This document shows, piece after piece, positions 46,634 to 58,673 of a stretch of DNA of 64,000 nt (within the stretch, counting starts at the first letter, position 1; every line of letters starts with the position of its first letter). The notes under the pieces were generated by a model. The model worked only from the letters and a program-made list of their open reading frames with translations. It searched no databases and was not told the origin of the DNA. This DNA is from Puccinellia tenuiflora. Taxonomy: Eukaryota > Streptophyta > Magnoliopsida > Poales > Poaceae. Made by a program: the position numbers and the translations under genes. The stretch covers positions 4,657,965 to 4,721,964 of the forward strand of contig QRDG01000473.1 in the NCBI GenBank assembly GCA_012064385.1, written 5' to 3'.

Positions 46634-47870
46634 ACCGTCGCCGGGCTACCTCTCTTCTCCCTCTCCCCTCTGCTCTGGGTGCTCCGCCTTCGTGCGTCAC
46701 CATCGGTCGCCGTCGGTAGCCGTAGCTACAGCCGTCGTCATGCATGAGCACGAGCTGCTCCTCTGCACCCCCACCTTGCACCTAGTCCCGCATCACCTAG
46801 CCGCCGTCTAGGTGCCGCGCCGCCAACCTATGGTCGTCACCGGCCGCCTGTCCGCGCTGCACGTTGCCGTCTGAGTGCAAGTCTGAACCTTGGTTCAGTA
46901 TTATTGTTCAGTTAGCGCAGCAGATCTACGTCTTAGGCCATCGATTCCCTTCTCTAACAGATCCCATGCACAACCCAACTGTTGTCTGTTCCCTGCACTG
47001 TTCTAGCGAGCCCGGGTTCGAGTCCCCTCTGGGCAGAATAAACCCCCCTTTTTTCCCCTTTGCCTAGTCACTGACATGTGGGTCCCCTCGGTCCCACATG
47101 TCATACTGATAGGTTAGATCCACCACGGTGCAAAAAGTCTCCCCAGATTCAGATCTGCCCCTTTTTGCAGTTTAGCCCAAATTTCAAAAACCTTTTGCAA
47201 CTAGGTCCTTCTAGCAAGTTTTTGTCCTGTTTTCAAAATATTTAATTCTTGGCCTTCTCAAATTCAAATAATGCAAATAAAATATGTTTTCGAACCAGAA
47301 AAATGTAATATAACCAAATATTATTTTTGTTTGATTTTTGGAATTAATTTAAATGGGTCGAATAATTAATTCTTTTGATAATTAGTTAATCTTGCAAAAT
47401 TCATAACTTTCGTTTTACAATTCCAAAAATTATGAATTTTATATCAAAACATAGAGAAAAATGAAACCTACCTATTTCTTATTTTTCATGCATTTAAGAA
47501 CCAATTAAACTTTCGGGATAAATAGATAATCAACTAATTGAACCTTAAAAATCCAATAGTTGCCCTAATTGTTTATATAATTACAAAGGGCCACTTTAAC
47601 TTTGTTCACTAAATGATTAGGGCTTTAAATTGCTGCATAATTAAAATGCTCATGTCATCATATTGATTGAAGCATTTGTATTGATTTTGTCTTTTTTTAT
47701 GTTTGGGGTTTTACTCGTAGACGACGACCTTGCGACTCACGACGACACCTCTGAGGATCTAGCCCAGTACCAGGCTACTGAGCAACAAGGCAAGCTGCCC
47801 CTCCCCACTTTCTCATGTGATGCCTATGCCTTATCTTGCATGCTTTAGGATCCGTTCAGTTGTGTCTATG
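46634..47870 (+). mobile_element. Truncated long-LTR Gypsy fragment
   Basis: It is GC-rich at the left and AT-rich at the right, with the same architecture as the second half of the E LTR (58674-60400): a leader-like GC segment, CACATGTGGGTCCC-type sequence near 47075, an AT-rich tract, then an acidic/glutamine-rich short frame ending CAAGGCAAG near 47790. It is probably the distal part of an LTR of a related family, truncated on the left and abutting E on the right. No genes. Confidence 0.45.
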
Positions 47871-50255
47871 TGTAACATCCCAAAATTTGAAACTAAGGCA
47901 GATACAGAGTTATAAAATGACCCAAAATTCAGAACCAACAAAAACTTTTTTTAAATGCTTCAGTAATGATTGTTTTTTCCTTCCTATTGCTCTGTTGAGC
48001 TTGTGTGGCTTATTGTATAGGTTGTTTGACCAATAAATATTAACCTAAGGACCCAACCAAGATAAAATATACTTAATATTGGTGAATCATGTCATGACAA
48101 GAAAAATAATCCATATATTATTTCCAATCTTATTTTGGCCAAATTCCATTTCAAAGATGCTTTGGTTTTAGCAACAACCAAAAATACCTATTATTTGGGA
48201 AAGTAAAAGTGTTTCAAAATTTAAGTGTTCCCAAAACTATGGGGATCTATATAATATCCCCTGCTTATTCTCAACCTTGTTATCTTGCAAGCATCAACAC
48301 CTTTTATTATAAAACTCCTATCTTGAACACCCTTTGGAACTAATGCAAGTGGGAAGTATATTACCACATATATTTATCTATATCAAAACCTTTGAAAATT
48401 ATAAATCCATGAGTTGATAACCTCTTAACATCATATTGTCATGATTATGTGAGATCACTAAACCACTTAATTATATTAAGGGTTATGGATTTTGTTGTTT
48501 TATAATTGTTTGTGTTTGATCTCACCAACTCTTTGAGTGTCTTGTTTTGAATGATATGTTATTTCGCTTGTTTGTTGTGGCTTGTTGAATGGTTTGTTTT
48601 GATTTGACTTGCTTGTGCTAAATATTGTTATTAACCATTTACAACAAGACTAGATTTGTTTATTATATTATTTTGTGAACAAAAGTAATACCTAAAATTT
48701 TGAGAAAAATCCATGGCATGCTCATGGTCATGTGTGACCTAAATGAGCATCAATACCACATTTTCTAATTCAAAATCATGAGGAACCTTGACCAAAACAT
48801 CTCTGGACCCATCTTCATTTCTGTTAAAAGATAGCATCTTTAGGGCCTCACAAATATCACAAATCTTATTAATTAGTACAATGCACCATCTTAGATCCCT
48901 TTAATTCCATCTTATCTTGCTACCCAAGCTGGAACTTGAACCTTTGTGGCCTAGTAAAAACAGTAACCATCCGCTCCTAAAATTAATACCATATTCTCAC
49001 CTATGTATTTATTCTAAATCTTGGCCTATGAACCAATCCACCACCTTTTCATCCATATATAAGACCTGATCTATCAATCCAAGCCTAAGTTTGAGTATTT
49101 ATTAATCGACACCTAATTCTGCCAGGACCCTCTTGATGCCGAATCAAATCTGTGCTGCTAAAAATTCTATTTCGATTCAAACTTCCAAAACAAACTCAAA
49201 CCTGTGGTAAAACAGTAAAACCTTGCCCAAACCTTTTTCTCACCCCCTTCTTCCATTATTTTAGCAAGAAGTTGTTTTAATGAATTGTCTTAAATTATTT
49301 TCCTTTTTAAGCTTGGAAATAGGAAAAACCCTATTTTCTTCTTCACTAAAAATCTAAGAAAATCCAGGAACCTTCTAACACCATTTTAAACACAAATGTA
49401 AGCTCAATTTAATTAAAACAAGTTCAAAATTTCCAAGGGGCATTCTGTCGAACACCTTGGGAGCAGGATCTGTAGATTTTCGAAACCGAGTTCAAACTCG
49501 TGGTAAACTGGTAAAACCTGACCCTAGCCCTGTCTCTCTGCCCAACTACTTCCCCTACCCGTTTAAACCAGCCAGGGAGACCGGATCATGGAGGATCTTG
49601 GCAGCCCGAGCTGCCAATGCCACCACTCTCTCCCCCTCGCTTACTCCCTCTCTCTCTCACCCCCAATGGGTGTCTGCCGTCCTTCTGACGCAGCACTGCG
49701 CCCCCACACGCCAGTAGCACACGGACCGCACCCCTCCTTCCCCGTTCCTTCTCCCTCACGCCACCACGGTCACCCGCCCCGGCAATGATGGCAGCCAAGC
49801 TCAGGAGCACACCCTGCCTCGCCATTACTCCCCTCTGGCCCTCCACTCTGCCGTGGACAACTCTCTGTCAAGCGCGATCCTCTCTCCTGACCAAATCTTG
49901 CTTGCCTTGCCGTGGTCACTCTTCGTGTGGACGCCAGCGGCGTTAACTGCCATCAATGCGTTGCAGCATGCGTGGCTCTGCACGACGTCTCTATGGCACA
50001 CCAGCACCTCCTCCATGTCGACATCTCGCCCTCCTCTTCTCTCTTTCGCTCTGAAGCAACGGTCGAGCACCTACAGCTGCCAGCCGTGCCCCACCTCTCC
50101 AGCACGCCTTAGGAGCTCCGGGACCTGGCTCTCCCATCCAGGACGATGTCGACACCATGCCATCATCAACCGCCACCTCTCCCTTCCCCAATCAGAAGCA
50201 AGCATCATCGTCCATGACCGCCATGGACGCCACCCACGGTACACCGCGTCCGCGG

Positions 50256-50265
50256 CTATAAAAGG
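50256..50265 (+). promoter_or_regulatory. TATA box of the E LTR
   Basis: CTATAAAAGG follows a GC-rich stretch. Copia-2 inserted about 80 bp downstream, close to the expected transcript start. Confidence 0.6.
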
Positions 50266-50346
50266 GTACCCCGAGCCTCGATAGCAAGCCACACCACCTC
50301 CACTCCTCCTCAATTGACCTCCAGTCCGAATGGTTACCCCTCTAGC

Positions 50347-52110
50347 TGTAGGGGTCGCAGCATAGAAAACAAAAAAAATTCCTACGCAACAAGCAGAATA
50401 AACCCGAAGGATCTAGATCTATTAGACGAAGGTAGCGAAGTGGAGATCCAATATATTACCCTTGAAGATCGAACAAACGCGTTTTGTTGGTGCAGGGGTT
50501 GGCTAGTCGATCCCCGCAACTAGACTCATCTAGTCGCGAGGAGATGTATTATCTGATCCGAGATCCAATCCGATGGAGCACCGCAGGAGCTGCGCCTCCG
50601 CGGTATCCACACGTACAGCTCGATGTAGACTTCCTCTCCTTGATCCCGCAAGCGAGGAGGAAGTGGCTTGCGAGATCCCAGCAGCACGATGGCGTGGTGG
50701 TGGATATGGTGGAGAAATTCCTGCAGGGCTTCGCCAAGCGGCTGCAGGAGAGAGGAGGGAGGTGGGAGAGGGAGTCCGGCGGCTAGGGTTTGATGGGGTG
50801 CACCCATCCCTCCCCTCCTCCTTATATAGGCGTGGGGGGCAGCCCTTGCCCCTCCCCCAAGTCCTAGGGGCGGCCGGCCAAGGGGAAACTTACCCCCCAA
50901 GGCAGCCCCTAGGGTTTTGGGGCCCTTTTCATATGTTGGGCCACATGGGTCTTTGGGGTCAGGGTGCGGCCAGCCCAAGTGGGCTGCTGCACCTCCCCTC
51001 GGTCCATGTAGGCCTTCTAGGTTCGTGCCCCCCCAAGGTGGGGCCCTACAAAACCTTCCGGAACCTTCTAGATTCTTCTGGTACTCTTCCGAAATTTTCC
51101 CGAACTTTTCCGGAACCCTGGAAACCACTTTCCTTATATGAAACTTTATCTCTGGACTCTTCCGGAGCTCCTCGTGATATCTAGGATCTCATCCGAGACA
51201 CCGATTCAACATTTGATTACACCATTTACTTATCTCACTAAAACCCTAGCTACATCGAAGCCTTAAGTGTGTGACCCTACGGGTTCGAGAACATGCAGAC
51301 ATGATCAGATCAATAATCAACAGCGGGACCGGGATGCCCATATTGACTCCTACATATTCAACGAAGTTCTTTATCGATTGAACCACGATGCCGGAGATTC
51401 TCAATCTCATATACGATTCCCTTTGTCTCACCGATATTTAACTTGCCCGAGATTCGATCGTCGATATCTCCATATCTAGTTTCATCTCGTTACCTGGCAA
51501 GTTCTCTTTACTCGTCCATGATATAGGATCTCCGTGATTAACACTTAATCACATGGTTGCAACCTTTCTGTTGCTATATTACCGAGAGGTCCCAGAGATA
51601 TCTTTTCCGTCACAAGGAAGGACAAATCTCACTCTTGATTCATGTCACCCAACAAATACCATCGGAGATACCTGAAAGCCACCTTTATAATCACCCAGTT
51701 ACGAAGTGACGTTTGATGTCCACAAAGTATTCCTCCGGTAAACGGGAGTGACATAATCTCATGGTCTAAGGAAACTATACTTGGCATACTAAAAGTGTTG
51801 GCAATGAAACTGTGTGACACGATCAATTGCAACTCTTTATTATCGGGTCTTGTCCATCACATCATTACTCCTAATGATATGACTCCGTTATCAAGTGACT
51901 ATAACAAGTCCATGGTTAGGAAACTCTAACCATCTCTTGACTAACGAACTAGTCCGGTAGAGGCTTGCTAGGGACACCTGTTTGTTTATATTCCACACAT
52001 GTATTATGTTTCCAATTAATACAATTATACCATGGAGAATAAACTATTATCATAAACATGAATATGCTAATAAACCATTTTATTATTGCCTCTAGGGCAT
52101 ATTCTCAATA
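50347..52110 (-). repeat. 3' LTR of Copia-2
   Basis: Near-identical to 56925-58668 apart from substitutions and indels, including about 19 bp (around 51222-51241) absent from the other copy. The inner terminus is mutated to TATTGAGAATATGCC instead of TGTTGGGAATATGCC. TATA box TATATAAG on the minus strand at plus 50821-50828. Confidence 0.93.
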
Positions 52111-52125
52111 GTCTCCCACTTGCAC

Positions 52126-55090
52126 TAGAGTCAATAATCTAGTTTACATTTTTCCGATCCAACACTCATGGTGTCTAACACTCATGGAGTCTCAGTGCTG
52201 ATCATGTTTACTCATGGAAGAGGTTCTGTCAGTGTTCTGTACTATACAGTTCTTTATGTTCTTTGCAAAACATCAATGTCACCTAATTACTTTATCATCA
52301 CATGATAAACCTCATATCATCACATAATAAACTTCATATCATCATCATATGATGAATAATATATTTGGTTATAGAGTGAGATATTCGTTTCCCTTTCATG
52401 CCTACATGACATATGATCAGTCAAGAGGATTTTCACATAGCATGTGCACCCGGAACTCACTCAGTCTTGAAATAAAATTTCTCAAACCAAAATATTATAT
52501 CTTTTAATCCTTGAATTAATCATATACTCCTATATGTTGTAGACTCACAAATCGACAGAGCTATACTTTTCACTTCGATATTTCCCATCATGCTTTCGCT
52601 GCGCTTCTTCCTCTATGAGATTTCCAATCTAGTTTGGTTTTATGACTTCAACCAAGTCTACCAATCTCTAGATTCTATTATCTCAACTCCATGAAAAATG
52701 ACTCCTCACTTAACATGTTCTTCTAACCAAGAACTTGGGGCACATATCGTCAAATACAAACACATGGTTCTTATATGTTTAGACCTATGAACCATTCATA
52801 GCGAATACCAACATATCCTTCAACCATCAATTTTGTACTGAGTTATCAACTCAATGTTTCACCTATTTCTCACAAGCAGATGAACCTTTCTTCTCTTGTT
52901 TTATTTTGAACTCCTTCAAAATCTTACTTAGGTTAAACGTCTTGACATAATGCTTTATCAAATATATCTATCCTCCATAGATACATCCATCTCCATGGAT
53001 ATTTGATGTTCAAACTAACTTCATAAGTTATACGTTGGTTCCTGACTCATTTACAACATTTATGAAATCTCCATTTCACTCAAACAAGATGTTGTAAACT
53101 CCCACTCAAATATACACCATACACATATTAAATTGTGAAACCACTTTGGCTCCCACTCAGAAATATGTTATCTCTATATTTGACCATGATTTAACTAGCT
53201 CCCACTCAAACATATGTCACCACATATTTTGATCATGGAAAATAGTTTCTGCTCTAACTTAACATATGTCGCCACATATCTTAATTAGATCACACTCGTG
53301 TATTTTCTCGATATTTTGGACACCTCCAAAATTCTTAATTAACTATTAATATCGGGAACTCTTTATACGAATGCTAGTACTTTGCTAGCATAAATCCTTT
53401 TGACTTTAAGCACAACTACACCATGTAGTTAACAACATTGAATATGTTAAAGAGCTTTACCTCTTGTGCTTTTGTCCAGTAAGTTTTATTTATTCCTTAC
53501 AAACCCTTTTGAAGAATAAATATGTGAAACAATGCTTTCACAAAATCAAGTAACAATTACTTTGTGATTCAAACTTAACATAGGATGACTCTTAGTCATT
53601 TTCGTATTTAAGGCTTCTATTTCTTCTTTGTTGTTTCGTAGGTATGTCTTGTTTCTCAAACATGACAAGTAAATCATGAATATTATTTTGTAACCTAACA
53701 AAATTTTATATTCTTGAATCCTACTTTTCTTTAGACAAGCTAAACCGAAATTCAATGATCACCATCATTAATTCCTTTATGTGTCAAGTTTTAACCAACA
53801 TAGCACTTTACATATATGCCACTTGATACATAAACAAGCAAGGTTTTAGCTTTTCCATTTTATTCCATCAATTCTTTTATCAGTGAAACCTTTTCACGAT
53901 AAACCACTAAAAACACTTAGCACAACCAACAAATTGGTTTGCCCCTTTTAGTCTCATATTGTGGAACCACATTCATAGTCATACTTATGAATATACTACA
54001 ACATTATTCACAATAGTCTCTAATTATCTCATAATTAATGAAACCAACTTTTCTCATAACTCATATGAAAAATACATGCGAATCATACATAGACCCTTAT
54101 TTCTAAAATAGAGTGTTTATCAAATAAATCTAAATGCTATTATTAACCCCCCCCCCCCCAAAATAAAACCCTTCTTTGAGACCACACAATATCAAATAGT
54201 GTGTGATTACAATATCTTAGGACATATCAAACGCCTTTGAAATATTCTAAATATTGTAATTTGTGATAACACTTCTCACAAGTCCACATACTAACATATA
54301 ACTCAAATATTTTGTCTCTTTTGATCAAATCATAAAGACTCAATTTTCTTGTTAACTTAATATCCTAAACTTCAGAAATTTATTTGATCTCATCAAATAT
54401 CATAACTCGAATAAATAAACCTATTTAATCATTTCATTTATGATGGAGTACACAAAATAATGACATCTAACATTTGCTGAAAATACAACCAACACTTGTG
54501 TTTATTTTCAGCAACTATTGTCACTCTTCCAAAGGTGGCATTTTAGTCATACTCCCTACAATAAGGCGCATTGATAAAACATCAAAATATTTATTCAATC
54601 TTTAGCACGACTAAAACAATTGTCATTATTAAGTTTTCGATATCTTTAGTATGTCACATATTTTATAAATGTTTAACTAATCATCGTTGAGATTAAAATA
54701 AGGACAATAATCTCATAATCGAAACGTGATCATCAGAAAAGAATTATTCATGAAAATAGAACAACCACTTGTCTTTAACATGAATAACCGTCTCACAAAC
54801 CGAGACACACTAATTTAAAGATCACACTCAATTCGATTACAAAAACTCATTCAAATCCTCTAATCAAAAACGATAAATGTAGAAGTAGATCGTTGCCAGC
54901 ATCAACTCCTTGATTGCCATCATTCCGCAACGTCTTCCCATATCCTATATGCAAATCTCAAGCAGCAGGTTCTGTATTCATAAAACAGAATGAGTATCAA
55001 ATACTTATCGAAACCGCCACAATTGCAATTTGCACTTAAGCACTTATAACTTGCATATCACTATATACTTTCTGCATTGTCAACTTCTCT
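52126..55090. other. Copia-2 interior, AT-rich, pol replaced
   Basis: No pol motif is seen in any frame. Near the 3' end (about 52194-52223) a stretch still matches the last pol codons of Copia-1 (CCTCTTCC-TGAG/CGAG-CATGATCA-CACT on the minus strand), which fixes the right edge of the deletion. The rest contains recurring CTCCCACTCAAA motifs (about 53100-53210) and a run of 13 C at 54147-54159. Confidence 0.65.
54147..54159. repeat. Poly-C tract of 13
   Basis: A homopolymer inside the non-coding Copia-2 interior; its exact length may vary or be a sequencing artefact. Confidence 0.75.
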
Positions 55091-55683
55091 TGATATGAGT
55101 TCCACTTTGACATGACGCAGCCGAGACACAAATTCATAGAAAGTGATCAAATCCCTTCCCATGACATAGTATCCGACATAATTCTTGAAGCTGGGGAGAA
55201 ACTAGCGTATCACCCCATCTGTCGCGAAACCGTCATTCATCTCGTGGTTCCAAACAAGCACTAGACGATGATGTATCTCATGCATTATCCTCAGGTGTTG
55301 TTCCAAGCAAGTGTTCTCTTCCATCTTGAGTGAAAGAAAACCGTTCAGACATTCGAACCTTACAATTCTAACTTGTGCTGAAAATCTATTTTTCAGCTCA
55401 CCAACAATCTCCATTGTAGTCAAGTTCTTGAATTGTCTACTTGGGTCAGAATTCATGAAGGTGCACATCATCCACTTGACTTTCAAGTAGGTGGTTCAAA
55501 ACCACTCCATGTACTCTTCATAGCTTGCAGAAATGTTTGGGTTTATCTCCTATTGGTTTTTCTAGCAAGTTTAAGCAAGTCATTGGCGTGTAGGACTTCA
55601 CACAAAAGCAGGTACCAATCGATAAAGTTTGACCCATCGAGACGAAGTTCTTTAGCAACGAACAGACTACCATAGTCGACCAT
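55091..55683 (-). pseudogene. Copia-2 gag remnant
   Basis: It starts at an ATG at 55683 and contains LRLDGSNFIDWYLLLCEVLH, the same gag N-terminal motif as Copia-1 (DGSNFSDWF). A stop follows near 55545. The frame at 55486-55202 resumes with gag-like sequence (ELKNRFSAQ, then LKMEENTCLEQHLRIMHEIH), and another frame near 55190-55100 contains PSFKNYVGYYVMG, corresponding to the Copia-1 block SLPPSYKSFVMNYNM. Stops and shifts make it non-functional. No zinc knuckle or protease follows. Confidence 0.78.
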
Positions 55684-56910
55684 GATTTACAAGGATTTTT
55701 GCAAAGACATCTTAGGATTTTTGTTTATGATAATTTTAGTTCATCTTAATCAAAATTACTATATGAACTCCCACTAAACTCAACATCTCTCTGGTTGTTT
55801 AGTGACACACGATCCAAATCCACTACAGCACAACCGATCATCACATGAGATGATGTAGCTTCAAAGGTGAACATCGCCATGTTGATCATATCGTCCATAT
55901 GACTCGTGTTTAACCTTTCGGTTCTTGTGTTCCGAGGCCATGTCTGTAGATGCTAGGCTCGTCAAGGAAACCGTAGTATTTCCGCATGTGTAAACTGGCT
56001 TACACCCGTTGTATGTGAACGTAGAATCTATCACACCCGATCATCACGTGGTGCTTCGAAACGAAGAACTTTGGCAACGGTGCATACTAGGGAAGAACAC
56101 ATCTTGATATTAACGTGAGAGATCACCTTATCATGCTACCGTCGCGATCACATCTAAGCATAACAATAAGGTGCATAAAAGGATTAACATCACATCCAAT
56201 TCATAATTGTGATATGATATGGCCTTTCTTCTTGTGATTTTGATCTCCATCTCCAAAGCACCGGCATGATCTCCATCATTGTGGCGCCATCACCATGGTT
56301 GTCCACCAACTATTGCAACTATAACTAATGCTACTCTTAGCAATAAAGTAAAGCAATTACATGGTGATTCAATGACACGCAGGTCACATAAAATGAAAGA
56401 CAACCATATGGCTCCTGCCGGTTGCCGTACTCATCGACATGCAAGTCGTGAAAGATTACAAACATGATCATTGCATACATTATCACAAATCACACATTGG
56501 CCATACCACATCACATGACTCCTGCAAAAACAAGTTAGACGTCCTCTACTTTGTTTATGCAATTTTTACGTGGCTTGGGTCAACAAGATAGAACCGTTCT
56601 AATCTACGCAAAAACCACAACGGTGATATAGTAGTTGCTTATTTACTCATCCTTTTGAAAGGCCTTCCATTGAAAATTGCACCTTCACTAGAGTAAGAGA
56701 AACATACACCCGCCAGCCACTTATGCAATACAAGTTGCATGTCAATCGTGGAACCGGTCTCTCGTGCGTGGACGAGTAAGGTTGGTCCGGGCCGCTTCAA
56801 TCTCACAATACCGCAAAGATGCAAAGTGCACGCTAGAAGGTAGCAACATAAAATATCAACGCCCACAACTCCATGTGTTCTAATCTCACCAACATCTATG
56901 AATAGATCTA
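55684..56910 (-). other. Copia-2 untranslated leader
   Basis: Between PBS and gag. It aligns with positions 1-1734 of Copia-1 (CCGGTGCTTTGGA, ACCACGTGATGATCGG, GGCCTCGGAACACAAGAACC) but lacks the solo LTR, giving the uninterrupted version of that insertion site. Confidence 0.85.
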
Positions 56911-56923
56911 GGCTCTGATACCA
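56911..56923 (-). promoter_or_regulatory. Primer binding site of Copia-2
   Basis: The minus strand reads TGGTATCAGAGCC, complementary to the 3' end of plant initiator-Met tRNA, one nt after the 5' LTR end. Confidence 0.92.
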
Positions 56924-56924
56924 C

Positions 56925-58668
56925 TGAAGGGGTCGCAACATAGAAAACAAAAAAATTTCCTACGCAACAAGCGGAATAAACCCCAAGGATCTAGATCTAT
57001 TAGACGAAGGTAGCGAAGTGGATATCCAATCTCTTACCCTTAAGATTGAACAAACGCGTTTTGTTGGTGCAGGGGTTGGCTAGTCGATCCCCGCAACTAG
57101 ACTCATCTAGTCGCGAGGAGATGTATTATCCGATCCGAGATCCAATCTGATGGAGCACCGCACGAGCAGCGCCTCCGCGGTATCCACACGTACAACTCGA
57201 TGTAGACTTCCTCTCCTTGATCCCGCAAGCAAGGAGGAAGTGGCTCGCGAGATCCCAGCAGCACGACGGCGTGGTGGTGGATATGGTGGAGAAATTCCTG
57301 CAGGGCTTCGCCAAGCGGCTGCAGGAGAGAGGAGGGAGGTGGGAGAGGGAGGCCGGAGGCCAGGGTTTGATGGGGTGCGCCCCAGCCCTCCCCTCCTCTT
57401 TATATAGGCGTGGGGGCAGCCCTTGCCCCTCCTCCAAGTCCTAGGGGCGGCCGGCCAAGTGGAAACTTACCCCCCAAGGCAGCCCCTAGGGTTTTGGGGC
57501 CCTTTTCATATGTTGGGACACATGGGCCTTTGGGGTCAGGGTGTGGCCAGCCCAAGTGGGCTGCTGCACCTCCCCTCGGTCCATGTAGGCCTTCTAGGTT
57601 CGTGCCCCCAAGGTGGGGCCCTCCGTAACCTTCCGGAACCTTCTAGAATCTTCCGGTACTCTGCCGGAATTTTCCCGAACTTTTCCGGAACCCTGGAAAC
57701 CACTTTCCTTATATGAAACTTTATCTCCGGACTCTTCCAGAGCTCCTCGTGATATCTAGGATCTCATCCGAGACACCGATTCAACATTTGATTACACAAA
57801 ACCCTAGCTATATCGAAGCCTTAAGTGTGTGACCCTACGGGTTCGAGAACATGTAGACATGATCAGATCAATAATCAACAGCGGGGCTGGGATGCCCATA
57901 TTGACTCCTACATATTTAACGAAGTTCTTTATCGATTGAACCATGATACCGGAGATTCTCAATCTCGTACACGATTCCCTTTGTCTCACCGATATTTAAC
58001 TTGCCCGAGATTCGATCGTCGATATCTCCATATCTAGTTTCATCTCGTTACCTGGCAAGTTCTCTTTACACATCCATAATATAGGATCTCCGTGATTAAC
58101 ACTTAATCACATGGTTGCAACCTTTCTGTTGCTATATTACCGAGAGGGCCCAGAGATATCTTTTCCGTCACAAGGAAGGACAAATCCCACTCTTGATTCA
58201 TGTCACCCAACAAATACCATCGGAGATACCTGAAAGCCACCTTTATAATCACCCAGCTACGAAGTGACGTTTGATGTCCACAAAGTATTCCTCCGGTAAA
58301 TGGGAGTGACATAATCTCATGGTCTAAGCAAACTATACTTGGCGTACTAAAAGTGTTGGCAATGAAGCTGTGTGACACAATCAATTGCAACTCTTTATTA
58401 TCGGGTCTTGTCCATCACATCATTACTCCTAATGATATGACTCCGTTATCAAGTGACTATAACAAGTCCATGGTTAGGAAACTCTAACCATCTCTTGACT
58501 AACGAACTAGTCCGGTAGAGGCTTGCTAGGGACACCTGTTTGTTTATATTCCACACATGTATTATGTTTCCAATTAATACAATTATAGCATGGAGAATAA
58601 ACTATTATCATAAACATGAATATGCTAATAAACCATTTTATTATTGCCTCTAGGGCATATTCCCAACA
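56925..58668 (-). repeat. 5' LTR of Copia-2
   Basis: On the minus strand it starts TGTTGGGAATATGCCC and ends CGACCCCTTCA. TATA box TATATAAA on the minus strand at plus 57399-57406. Confidence 0.93.
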
Positions 58669-58673
58669 CTAGC

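Larger units (their letters stand above)
50347..58668 (-). mobile_element. Complete Copia-2 element, pol-less, nested in E
   Basis: An 8322-bp element bounded by the 5-bp duplication CTAGC (50342-50346 and 58669-58673). The LTRs are 56925-58668 (5', 1744 bp) and 50347-52110 (3', 1764 bp). The PBS is TGGTATCAGAGCC on the minus strand (plus 56911-56923), and the polypurine tract is on the minus strand at plus 52111-52125. Leader, gag start, polypurine region and LTR start match Copia-1, so it is the same family. Only degraded gag is present, and about 2.8 kb of AT-rich DNA replaces pol. It is non-autonomous. Confidence 0.93.

Noticed and set aside
46985..47035. tRNA-like B-box (CCCGGGTTCGAGTCCCC)
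   Set aside because: No acceptor stem, D-arm or anticodon arm could be folded around it. It lies in a truncated LTR fragment, so a tRNA or SINE call is not supported.
50573..51184. 200-codon frames in the Copia-2 LTRs, duplicated near 57150-57716
   Set aside because: They are present in both LTRs because the LTRs are duplicates. They overlap on both strands and match no known protein.
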